From: Gonocerus acuteangulatus
Taxonomy: Eukaryota; Arthropoda; Insecta; Hemiptera; Coreidae
Direction of reading: 5' to 3'
Assembly: GCA_946811695.1 (NCBI GenBank)
Contig: OX328123.1
Span: 17,941,610-18,005,609 of the forward strand
Length of the DNA: 64,000 nt
Each line of letters opens with the position of its first letter. Position 1 is the stretch's first letter. Of this stretch, positions 54,816 to 64,000 are shown piece after piece. The notes under the pieces were generated by a model. That model saw nothing but the letters and a program-made list of their open reading frames with translations. It made no database searches and was not told the DNA's origin. Both the position numbers and the translations under genes were made by a program.

Positions 54816-55004
54816 AGGTATAACAACGTCGACCGTAACGCTAGGAAAAGTTGCGTTAATTAACCTCTGAGAATAGCAATTGATCGTCGGAAAACACGTC
54901 TTCAGTTATTACACTGTACAACATAGTTGGTCCGGGTTATCTTGGCGTCCGAATTAAAGAGGTCCGGGTTAACGAGGTTTTACTCAACTTCCAGAGGTAG
55001 AACG

Positions 55005-55382
55005 ATGTTGCCAAGATATATCATCAAGAACTAGCAGAACGGTTCGGCATTATGGAAAAACGGTACCGCCTGCCCAAAGACTCTTAGAAAATGGCAGAAT
55101 TAAAATCTAATGTGACGGAGATACTTCAACATATTAAACCAGATATTCTCATCATAGACAAGCTTAATAACACTACTGATATAATTGACATCTCAGTACC
55201 GAATGATGAAAACTTCGAGAACCCAAACTCAAAAAACGCATCCTTTCTGAACCTATATTGATCCTTCTTGGAAATATTCCGGTTAATCACAAAATTGCTA
55301 AAGAAGCAATCTTCTCTACCTATTCCAATATTATTTTTTTTATTAAAAACATCCCGCCTAAAACTCACACCCCTTCAATAAA
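55005..55382 (+). pseudogene. LINE fragment with restriction-like endonuclease motif
   Basis: Plus strand: DVAKIYHQELAERFGIMEK (from 55013), a frame break near 55083, then HIKPDILIIDKLNNTTDIID followed by ISVPNDENFEN. KPD...IID fits a PD-(D/E)xK nuclease core as in RLE-type LINEs and differs from the R2-like copy at 30902. A further frame carries ILILLGNIPVNHKIAKEAIF to about 55380. Polymerase domains are absent. Confidence 0.6.
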
Positions 55383-55769
55383 GAAATAATACATTTCATA
55401 CCTGCTTACCTTCCACTTTCACCTTACTTTTATGACACCTCTCCACACCCCTGTCAACTTCGACCACCCTACTCTTAATGTGTGGTTACAACTACTCCCT
55501 CCCCGCTCTTGTCCTCAAAATTACCGGGATTCAGCAGATTTAGAAAAGATTGCAAAACCGAGAATCCTACTTCTCCTTCTTCTCATCGGTAAGCCTATTT
55601 TAATCTGAACTTATTCATTTTATATATGATCCTATGTTACAATTATTTTTTTAAATCTGTGTTAGTGAACCTTTAATTTAAGCTCTATAGCACACATTTA
55701 CCGTAATATGTATCATTACATATTATGTATCATTCATCATCGTCTATGGTCAATGTCGTTTCTTTCATG

Positions 55770-55776
<7 letters not shown>
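55383..55776. other. Unassigned sequence
   Basis: No gene recognised. Confidence 0.45.

Positions 55777-55864
<88 letters not shown>
55777..55864. repeat. (AT)n microsatellite
   Basis: A TA run of about 88 bp with one TACA interruption. Confidence 0.95.
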
Positions 55865-55867
<3 letters not shown>

Positions 55868-56232
55868 TATCAACTCTGACATTCTTGTTTTACAGCCCAA
55901 ATGAAGGCTTGAATTTCAACCCCAGACGTCAGCGAAACTTGAACCCATTTTCTTATAATAAAACAAGTTTTATTAAGATACCACAAGAACGAACCCTGAT
56001 TATATCTCCCCCCGCCATTTTAACAGTCAACGATTTCTTTCAATCAATATTTGCAGTTACAATTTCAAGCTTGGATTGATTCCGAACACAACAGTAAGTA
56101 CCATCAAGTACCTCAGGCTATCGGAAGAGCTCATAATTTTATCCCGGAAAGGAGTACTACTTTCTACAGCATTGTTGGAATATTTTTAAATACCCTTAGC
56201 AAAAAAGATAAAATAATGTTATTGGTCGGAAA

Positions 56233-57498
56233 TACCCCACAGTAACAATCACCTCCTCACAACCTGAGACACTCGCTCCCATCATAATAACCCGCAGTAA
56301 CAATCACCTCCTCAGAACCTGAGACACTCGCTCCCATCATAATACCCCGCAGTAACAATTACCTCCTCAGAACCTGAGACACTCCCTCCCATCATAATAC
56401 CCCGCAGTAACAATCACCTCCTCACAACCTGAGACACTCGCTCCCATCATAATAACCCGCAGTAACAATCACCTCCTCAGAACCTGAGACACTCGCTCCC
56501 ATCATAATAACCCGCAGTAACAATCACCTCCTCAGAACCTGAGACACTCGCTCCCATCATAATAACCCGCAGTAACAATCACCTCCTCAGAACCTGAGAC
56601 ACTCGCTCCCATCATAATACCCCGCAGTAACAATTACCTCCTCAGAACCTGAGACACTCTCTCCCATCATAATACCCCGCAGTAACAATCACCTCCTCAC
56701 AACCTGAGACACTCGCTCCCATCATAATAACCCGCAGTAACAATCACCTCCTCAGAACCTGAGACACTCCCTCCCATCATAATAACCCGCAGTAACAATC
56801 ACCTCCTCACAACCTGAGACACTCTCTCCCATCATAATACCCCGCAGTAACAATCACCTCCTCACAACCTGAGACACTCGCTCCCATCATAATAACCCGC
56901 AGTAACAATCACCTCCTCAGAACCTGAGACACTCGCTCCCATCATAATACCCCGCAGTAACAATTACCTCCTCAGAACCTGAGACACTCCCTCCCATCAT
57001 AATACCCCGCAGTAACAATTACCTCCTCAGAACCTGAGACACTCCCTCCCATCATAATACCCCACAGTAACAATTACCTCCTCAGAACCTGAGACACTCC
57101 CTCCCATCATAATACCCCGCAGTAACAATCACCTCCTCACAACCTGAGACACTCCCTCCCATCATAATACCCCGCAGTAACAATCACCTCCTCACAACCT
57201 GAGACACTCTCTCCCATCATAATACCCCGCAGTAACAATCACCTCCTCACAACCTGAGACACTCCCTCCCATCATAATACCCCGCAGTAACAATTACCTC
57301 CTCAGAACCTGAGACACTCCCTCCCATCATAATACCCCACAGTAACAATTACCTCCTCAGAACCTGAGACACTCCCTCCCATCATAATACCCCGCAGTAA
57401 CAATTACCTCCTCAGAACCTGAGACACTCCCTCCCATCATAATACCCCACAGTAACAATTACCTCCTCAGAACCTGAGACACTCCCTCCCATCATAAT
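56233..57498. repeat. 55-bp minisatellite, 23 units
   Basis: The unit is ccccgcagtaacaatcacct followed by cctcagaacctgagacactc and cctcccatcataata. Many units contain the palindrome ctcag-aac-ctgag; others have ctcac, which breaks it. Combinations of five or six variable positions shuffle between units. Confidence 0.96.
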
Positions 57499-57599
57499 GC
57501 ACAATAAATAAATAAAAATTGTGAAAATGTATTCACATAACAAAATAATAATAAATAAATATTAATAACAATAATGATGCTAATAATAATTTTTAAAAA

Positions 57600-57965
57600 A
57601 AAAAAAAAACCTTTATTGATAATTACAACAATATGTAAACATATTTCCAGTAATTTTGCTGGTTTTGAAAAATTGACAATGTAAGGCATGATGTGGGAAT
57701 ATGTACAATTACAAAACCCACAATAAATTTTGAGCATTGCAGATGGCATGATATGGCATGTTAAAACAAATTGTCTCTAGGCCACCGCCGCTTCAGCCTT
57801 CTATGAGGATTTTGTGGATTATGAAAGGAGGATAGGTAGTTTATCAAAGGATTTGGATGACCGGGGAGATTGGAATGAAACTTCTGATAGACTGATTTGG
57901 CCAGGGATTGGATAAAGGGGATATTGAAGTCACTATGGTGGGTTAGGTTCGAGACATAGTAAGTC
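57600..57965 (-). mobile_element. Jockey LINE 3' end J5
   Basis: Minus strand: NIPFIQSLAKSVYQKFHSNL (about 57935-57870), then GHPNPLINYLSSFHNP, RRLKRRWPRDNLF and a stop near 57770, followed by a 3' UTR to 57610. The family matches J4 (shared acaatgtaaaaatacattt-like UTR and RRLKR.WPRD tail), but with only one copy of the segment that forms the 130-bp satellite. Confidence 0.82.
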
Positions 57966-58506
57966 TCGAGGTTCGAGACACATACTATGTCTCGAAAACT
58001 TTAACCTAGAAACACCGAGGGTTCCCCTTGATGTGTCCTCCGAAAATTTGAACGACCCGTATTTTCATGACCTTTGAGAAATTTCGACATTTCTCGTCGC
58101 ACGTCGTAAAAGTTGTATCTCTCCTCATAAGAATTACTTATCACCCTCGGAAAGTAAGGGTGCAGCCTATGAGAGGGTTGGCACTAATGACGTAGCTATT
58201 ACCCTTGGAAGAGCTTAATAGGTTCAGAAGCCTTATCCCCGAATAATCTGCCTACAATAGCAGTTCGGCAAACAGCTGCTGGATCTAGCCGGGTTCTACT
58301 ATACAGCACTGCCCAATCAGGATTAGCTCGAGGATTAGCACACTTTTACAATGGAATTCATTGTTTAAGGACGAGTACTGTAAGATCATTAGAGGAAATG
58401 TTATAAAATGAGACATATATAGGGAAATATATTGGGTTAATGAAAAAGTAATCCAGGTTTTGAATATTCATTTACATTAGGCTAGCGCTTGTCAAGTAAA
58501 CAAAAA
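57966..58506. other. Unassigned sequence
   Basis: It contains a small palindromic cluster of gttcgagacatagta near 57945-58000. No gene recognised. Confidence 0.45.
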
Positions 58507-58509
58507 TAA
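58507..58509. repeat. Candidate TAA target duplication, left
   Basis: TAA just before the CACAG terminus, matching 61001-61003. Three bases alone are weak evidence. Confidence 0.5.
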
Positions 58510-58611
58510 CACAGGTCTACAACCAAAAATTTGATTTGATGATTTTGGCTAATCTCTGTGTTTCTCGGTGTGCTGAGGCCGAGAGTGAAGTCCGTTTTTC
58601 TCTATCACGTA
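58510..58611. repeat. Left terminal inverted repeat
   Basis: Shares tttgatttgatgattttgg, aatctctgtg, gtgtgctgaggccga and ctctatcacgta with the reverse complement of 60889-61000, with small indels. Confidence 0.88.
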
Positions 58612-59001
58612 CAGATTTTTTTTCAAATCCATAGAACATAATATACCTGCTATACACATAAATTTGGTAAGAAGTAGTTTTTTTTTTCCAAACGATTTCT
58701 CTTTTTATAAACAGACATCTTTCACTAGGTGGTGTAGGCAATGACTCCCTCAGTAGATGTTGTAGGCCTGAGGGTGTCTAGGCACGATCTGTTCAGACAG
58801 GAACGTACTTGTTTGGTCTCAGATGTCACCGTCTGAAGCTAAACGAGATTGAACCTGTTGTATCAGGAACTTGGAGCTAAATTTCTGTTCATTCTCTCAG
58901 TTCAGTAGTATCAACTGAAGTGAACACATTCACTGAGGTCTCTTAGTTGTGTCAAAGTGATTAAGAACGTATTTTAAGGTTTGAAAGTGCATTTAGACAA
59001 A

Positions 59002-60715
59002 ATGTCTCATCGTCGTTGTGTTACCAGTCCAGACTACTTCTGTTTTATCTGTGGTGAGTACACAGTTAAGAAATACCAACGAAATATAACAGGTTTTGTC
59101 AAAAATGTATATTATGCATATTTTGGCTTGAGAATAGGAGATCAAGATAAAGTGTGGGCTCCTCACAAAGTATGCCATAGCGGCGTAGAAAAACTTCGCT
59201 TATGGTACAAAGGAGAGTTAAAATCTTTCGGATTTGCTATCCCAATGATGTGGAGGGAGCAAAAAAACCACGTTAATGACTGTTACTTTTGTAATTGTCA
59301 TGTTCAAGGCTATAATTCCAAAAATCATAAGCTCATTAACTACCCTAATGTGGAATCTGCGAGTCGTCCGGTACCACACGGTCCTGGATTGACAGTTCCT
59401 CAGCCCCCTCGTGACTTGGGCAGTATAGATAGGGAAGCTAATAGAGAAGACTTTATGTCGGAGAGCGATGAAGTACACAGTGAGTTCAAAGCAAGCAGTT
59501 CAGAAGATGAACCTCAGCTTATTTCTCAACAGGAGTTGAACGGCTTAGTGAGAGATCTTGGACTTCCAAAAGATGCAGCTCAGTTACTTGGCTCCCGTCT
59601 TAAAAACAAAAATTTATTACAGCCAGGCACTTCTTTTTCATGGTATCGACACCGTGAAGCAGTTTTTGTTCCTTACTTTGCTCTGGATGAGAAATTTTAT
59701 TTATTGCAAAGACATTCTTGGTCTGATGGGTCAATTTGGTATAAAATATGACCCGATTCATTGGCGTCTATTCATAGACTCATCAAAGCGAAGTCTAAAG
59801 GCTGTTTTGGTGCACAATGGCAATACTTATGCTTCAGTTCCAGTTGGCCGTTCGGTACATTTAAAAGAAACATACGAAAATTTGTCATTAGTTCTCGAAC
59901 GAATTCATTATAATGAGCATAACTGGTTGATATGTGGAGACTTGAAAGTACTTACTATGCTCTTAGGTCAGCAATCAGGGTACACCAAGTTCCCTTGTGT
60001 TTTATGTTTATGGGATAGCCGAGACAGAAATTCCCATTGGAACAACAAAGACTGGCCATCACGAGGAGCTCTGTCGCCAGGCCAAAAAAATGTAATTAGG
60101 AGACGTTTGGTTCCTTCTGACAAAATCCTGCTACCTCCTCTACACATAAAGCTAGGGCTGATAAAACAATTCGTAAAGTCTCTCAATAAAGAAGGTGAAT
60201 GTTTTAAGTACTTATGCTCCAAGTTCCCACGATTAAGTGATGCAAAGCTAAAAGAGGGGATCTTTGTAGGCCCAGATATTCGGAAACTTTTCACAGATCC
60301 ACATTTCACTCAGACCATGAATGAGAAGGAGAAGGAAGCTTGGAATTCTTTTAAAGATGTTGTTGAGAAGTTCCTAGGTAACGTGTAGGATCCCAACTAC
60401 AGAAGTATCGTGGAACGCATGTTGAAGGCATTTCAATTACAAGGTTGCAACATGAGTTTGAAGGTTCACTTCTTACATTCGCATGTGGACTATTTTCCGG
60501 AAAACTTAGGGGAAGTAAGTGAAGAACAAGGGGAAAGGTTCCATCAGGACATCCAGGAAATGGAACGTAGGTATCAGGGCAAATGGAACGTAAACATGAT
60601 GGCTGACTATTGTTGGATGCTGCAGCGTGAATCATCTGAAGAGTCCTACAGCCGGAAACGAACACGGAGAAATTTTCAAGAGAAAAAAATACGTTTTCAT
60701 AAAAATAATAACTAA
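59002..60715 (+). pseudogene. Putative transposase of uncharacterised arthropod family, broken
   Basis: The start MSHRRCVTSPDYFCFICGEY is at 59002. The N-terminus has a Cys14-x2-Cys17...His55-x2-Cys58 zinc-finger-like set and a second Cys-rich patch (CYFCNCHV). The frame shifts near 59700 (ALDEKF into YCKDILGLMG). The core then reads WRLFIDSSKRSLKAVLVHNG (Asp at 59777), ICGDLK (Asp at 59939), GYTKFPCVLCLWDSR (Cys-x2-Cys) and PPLHIKLGLIKQFV. A TAG at 60386-60388 interrupts it. The C-terminus has VHFLHSHVDYFPENLG and SEEQGERFHQDI (acidic residues at 60512-60535). The D-54-D-about 245-E spacing with CxxC between D2 and E looks like an RNase H-fold transposase. I recognise the family as widespread and uncharacterised in arthropods. 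The transposase role is inference. Confidence 0.72.
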
Positions 60716-60888
60716 ATATGCCACTGTTAATTCTGAAGCTGTTATTTCTACACATTTATGTATTTTGTACAGTAAACAACATTGAAATAACTAAAAGATC
60801 ATGGAAATAAATGAAAACTCTTATTCGCCAATTCTGTTTTCTTTTAATGGTAGTACCTCTGCCCTTACTTGAGATTGAACAATTTCCT

Positions 60889-61000
60889 TACGTGATAGAG
60901 AGGGACTGACCTCATGTTCGGCTTCAGCACGCCAAGGAGCATAGAGATTGACCAAAATCATCAAATCAAATTTAAGAAAGATTATTTTTGTAGAACTGTG
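60889..61000. repeat. Right terminal inverted repeat
   Basis: Reverse complement partner of 58510-58611. It contains an extra ~8-10 bp (ctttcttaa region) near 60975-60987. Confidence 0.88.
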
Positions 61001-61003
61001 TAA
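61001..61003. repeat. Candidate TAA target duplication, right
   Basis: TAA after the right terminus, equal to 58507-58509. Confidence 0.5.
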
Positions 61004-61247
61004 TCTAAAGTCTAGTTAATGGATTATAAAGGATGGTTATTAATGTTGTTTTTCCTCAAAAATTAGTTTAAAAGTCACTATGTCAAAAAAAAATGTCATT
61101 GTCGAAGTGTGGCTCAAATCGGAACATCCATATTATTTTTTTTTTAAGTGAATGTACAGTGCATTGATGGTTCCAAATGTTTCATCTTGGAGATTTTGAT
61201 CTCGAAGATAAGGAAGGTCGCAGTAGGCATGCTGTTTATCACGAGAA

Positions 61248-61306
61248 ACTGAGGTAGATGGCGTTAATGACCTAAAAGGTTGACATGCCATAAAAAATTG
61301 GTATAA
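61248..61306 (+). mobile_element. SINE-like 3' tail with hairpin
   Basis: Plus strand: gatggcgttaatgacctaaa then aggttgacatgccat and a short A-run. Same hairpin family as 47738-47800. Confidence 0.6.
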
Positions 61307-61364
61307 GAAGACCCTCGTAAAACTACTCGGGACATTGCAAGAGCATTTGTTGTTTAGCACTCAA

Positions 61365-61402
<38 letters not shown>

Positions 61403-61749
61403 TTCCAATAACATTATAATATTTTACAATAACATTAGAAAATAGTGAATAGTCTAGTGAAAAAAAACAATAGTACAGGCCTTTATAGAACTTATCGTAA
61501 TAAGCTGATTACTAAGCCACTCCACACAGGTGATTTAGCTAGCCTCAGTCTTAGTATGGGTGGCGAGCTATCCACACATAGGGTATGTGCAATATAACAT
61601 TATTTTTATTACACTTTAACAATAGATTTAGGGTTAGGATTTAGTATAGAAAATGTAATTTGATTCGTTTATAATATATTAATGACATAAATTTAATGGA
61701 TTTACGAAAATGAAAAATATGTTATTAAAAATTTTAGGATGTAATGGCC

Positions 61750-61785
61750 CCTGAGGAGGTGGCATAAAGGCCACGAAACGTGTAG
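61750..61785 (+). ncRNA. Hammerhead ribozyme-like motif
   Basis: ctgagga, a stem gtggc-ataaag-gccac, then gaaac fits the CUGANGA / stem II / GAAA core, with one extra G at the base of stem II. Stems I and III were not resolved. Such motifs accompany Penelope-like and other retroelements. Confidence 0.45.
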
Positions 61786-61852
61786 GGCGTTCAAACAATA
61801 AATAGTACAAAGAAAATTGTAAATTGCCATGTACAAAGAATAAATAATTAGA

Positions 61853-61946
61853 TTTTTAGATGGAACGGCATTTTTCTCCAGCGGTGGTACTCCTCCTCAC
61901 TTCTTCCCGGAATATTTCGATGGATTCATCTCCATCTTCTTCAGCC
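61853..61946. repeat. Inner inverted repeat, left arm
   Basis: tttttagatggaacggcatt to catcttcttcag, reverse complement of 62126-62219. Confidence 0.9.
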
Positions 61947-62125
61947 AGGTACGTGTTTCTTCCTCGGTGGTAGCCAAGGGAATGACATTTTTCTCGATCT
62001 GGGCGCCTTTTCTCCCCTCTAGCCACAGTATCGGCGGACGAATGGTGTTGAAGCTCCCTGGTGTAGTTGGGATTCTGTCCGTTGGCAGCACTGATGGTAT
62101 TGCGTCTTTTTTTTCCTCTCCCCTG

Positions 62126-62219
62126 CTGAAGAAGATGGAGATGAATCCATCGAAATATTCCGGGAAGAAGTGAGGAGGAGTACCACCGCTGGAGAAAAAT
62201 GCCGTTCCATCTAAAAATA
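62126..62219. repeat. Inner inverted repeat, right arm
   Basis: ctgaagaagatggagatgaa to tccatctaaaaa. Pairs with 61853-61946 across a ~180-bp centre. Confidence 0.9.
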
Positions 62220-62749
62220 CTATCCCAGCGACGAAAAATAACATCAAACAAATAATTAGATATATATATATATATATATATATATACACTGTTGAGTGCT
62301 AAACAACAAATGCTCTTGCAATGTCCCGAAAAAAAAGAGTAAAATGAATATTTTAGTATAAAAAGGTATGAAAATGAGAAAAACATTTATAATAGGTTTT
62401 TCCTTGTGCGAACTTTCAGAAGGTGGGAGTAGTAATTTCCTCTTGCGATGCCTAAAATCTTCCTTTTCAGATTTCATATTACATTTTTTGCGAATTTTTT
62501 GCGAAACAAAACATTTGCTGTTCCTATTCTAAGATTTTTAAATGACACCAGCAATAGGGCAGCATTATTGGATATATCTTTTAGTTTATTTTGCATTATA
62601 AACACCGCCATATAGGTATTTAAAAAAAATTTCCGTATACATGATATCAGACGTATAGCCATTGAAGATCAACCATACAGGCTGCAAGGATTGCTAAAAC
62701 GTGACAGAGCCACTAAGTTGACCTCTTGTCTGACCACTAAGCCACTAGA

Positions 62750-62989
62750 AGACCGAGAGCTGGAAACGCACTTTTCATGAAGTGTTTTATGCATCCTGAA
62801 ATTTTTCTATAGTGTACCTCTTGGGTAGATAAGAAGGTAAATATGTGTTTCCTGGACATACCTTGGAACACCAGGTACTGCGCATAGGAGAAAGGTGCAA
62901 AACAATATTGCCCAAAAATAGTGTTTTATTCACAAATTAAAGCAATTTTAAAATTAATAATAAATAAGGTAGGCACTTTTAAGGGGGTT

Positions 62990-63056
<67 letters not shown>

Positions 63057-63602
63057 CCTAATTTTTATTTTTAATATTAAATGAAGTGCTTTATTCACGC
63101 TGCGATTTAAACAGTGTCTTCAGTAAACATATTTGAAAATAATTGCAAAAGGTCAGACAATTTTGTGGGGTTTAATTATCAGGAAACATGAAAATAAACG
63201 TTGCCTATGATAGACTGCAATACACTGCGCGTAACCGTAAGAGTGCTTGACACGACCGCTCAGTAATGTTGTTCCCTGCGCTCTCATTGGTTCTTGCTCA
63301 CATGATCTTGTGCAGCTGTTCCGGTTTTAATGGCAGCGCGAATGAAACTCTCATTTAATATTAGAATAAAAACAATTAATTTTTTTTTTTTTTTACGTGT
63401 TATACCCCTTAAAAGTGTCTGCCATATTTATTATTCGTTGTAAAATTGTCTTAATTTTACATTAAAGATAGTTGGCTTCTGAATAAAACTCTATTTTTGG
63501 GAAATATTTTTTTGTACCTTTCCCGTATGCGCAGTACCTGGTGTTCCAAGGTATGTGATGGATAAAACACTTCATGAAAAGTGCGTTGCTGGCTCTCGGA
63601 CT
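62750..63602. mobile_element. TIR-flanked element with internal poly(A)
   Basis: Ends gaccgagagctgg and (reverse) gtccgagagccag continue into shared cgcacttttcatgaagtgtt, acataccttggaacaccagg and tactgcgcata. Inverted similarity spans about 120-185 bp, with about 60 bp extra in the left arm. The interior is non-coding and contains a pure A-run of about 52 at 63002-63053. No target duplication is clear. Confidence 0.75.
63002..63053. repeat. Poly(A) tract
   Basis: About 52 consecutive A. Its length in the real genome is uncertain because long homopolymers are poorly resolved. Confidence 0.9.
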
Positions 63603-64000
63603 ATTATAAATTATTTATTATAACTTATAATTGGCTTACTTACTTAGAAATAACGTCCAGGAAGCCTTAGTTAGTAAAGCTAGCCGACAGATAAACCCGT
63701 GGAAACACACTCTAAAAAATACACATTCCTTAAAATAGGTGGTGGAGTACGTTGCATTCCCGAATAAATTTCTTTAAATATTTATTTATTTATTTTTTCG
63801 CAACTATGGCGTCTCAACAACAAAGTGGGTTTTACATATGTATGAAAATACACCAAAAATTCACATTAGAAAAAAAAAATAATAAATAAATAAAACAATA
63901 ATAATAATGTTAATAATAGAAGAAGAGGACATAGTCCCTTCCTTGTAGAGGACATAGTCCCTTCTTTGTAGAAGTTGGCTTTAGTTTTGGGAAATATTTT
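63603..64000. other. Unassigned AT-rich sequence
   Basis: A short tandem duplication of gaggacatagtcccttc occurs at 63927-63968. Otherwise nothing was recognised. Confidence 0.5.

Larger units (their letters stand above)
54018..54985 (-). mobile_element. pogo/Tigger-like DNA transposon relic
   Basis: The ends carry similar inverted sequences: cagtaagagctagtttaccc with ccgggttatccagag at left, and (reverse) gtaaaacctcgttaacccgg at right. The interior holds a decayed transposase N-terminus on the minus strand. The left TIR follows a TA dinucleotide, the usual target of this group. Confidence 0.72.
58510..61000 (+). mobile_element. TIR transposon carrying an arthropod multicopy ORF
   Basis: Inverted repeats of about 100 bp (58510-58611 and 60889-61000) bracket a single intronless gene. 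Outer ends read CACAGGTCTACAA and, from the other side, CACAGTTCTACAA. TAA flanks both ends (58507-58509, 61001-61003). A total of about 2.49 kb with one ORF is the layout of a cut-and-paste transposon. Termini 5'-CAC with a 2-4 bp duplication are typical of the CACTA/Mirage/Chapaev group, so that placement is an inference. Confidence 0.75.
61330..62328. mobile_element. Foldback element with nested inverted repeats
   Basis: Outer arms 61330-61371 and 62287-62328 (cgggacattgcaagagcatt, tgttgtttagcactcaacag) are reverse complements, each bordered internally by (TA)n. Inner arms 61853-61946 and 62126-62219 are also near-perfect complements. Between them lies a hammerhead-like motif. Translations of the inner arm (EDGDESIEIFREE) look like a captured coding scrap, possibly Penelope-like. 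Confidence 0.72.

Noticed and set aside
56233..57498. CRISPR-like array of regular repeats
   Set aside because: Units are contiguous 55-bp tandem copies with no distinct spacers, and the context is eukaryotic retrotransposons. The same applies to the 64-, 130- and 44-bp arrays.

Overview
The window is AT-rich eukaryotic DNA that is almost entirely transposable elements and tandem repeats. No complete host gene could be recognised. The mix of Jockey-type and R1-like LINEs, an R2-like endonuclease LINE, a BEL/Pao LTR element, tRNA-derived SINEs and a multicopy intronless ORF of a kind I associate with arthropods suggests an arthropod, probably an insect. The species cannot be named from this sequence.

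Positions 1-12918 hold a three-level nest. An R1-like LINE (minus strand, ORF1 at 10496-11515, ORF2 at 270-3864) was split by a Jockey element J1 (minus, 3876-10249, 11-bp target duplication). J1 was in turn split by a 5'-truncated Jockey J2 (plus, 4889-6883, 13-bp target duplication). From 4473 the block is repeated with an 8446-bp period. The second copy starts at 12919, abutting 1.5 units of a 64-bp satellite, and carries an extra Jockey insertion, J3 (18781-21589). J3 is followed by a ~120-bp 3'-end mini-copy at the same target site. The second copy ends in about 20 units of the 64-bp satellite (24221-25520), which lies inside a TIR-bounded element.

Positions 25650-33017 contain a 5S rRNA-like fragment, a possible isolated first coding exon, and a Jockey relic (J4) whose 3' end was amplified into 15 tandem 130-bp units. 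They also contain a 5'-truncated R2-like element with a 67-bp target duplication. Positions 33018-46100 hold MITEs, a LINE tail, a tRNA-Ser-like SINE, a broken BEL/Pao element missing most of its integrase, long inverted repeats, and related dispersed repeats. Positions 46100-57960 hold minisatellites (44 bp and 55 bp units), LINE tails, a tRNA-Glu-derived SINE family with a conserved 3' hairpin, a pogo/Tigger relic and a fragment with a restriction-like endonuclease motif.

The most interesting locus is 58507-61003. An intronless gene of an uncharacterised, apparently arthropod-expanded family is bracketed by ~100-bp terminal inverted repeats starting CACAG and flanked by TAA on both sides. 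The protein has a zinc-finger-like N-terminus and a plausible D-D-E arrangement. This suggests the family is the transposase of a cut-and-paste transposon, perhaps in the CACTA/Mirage/Chapaev group. This copy is broken by one frameshift and one stop. The last 3 kb contain a foldback structure with a hammerhead-like motif and a further TIR-flanked element.
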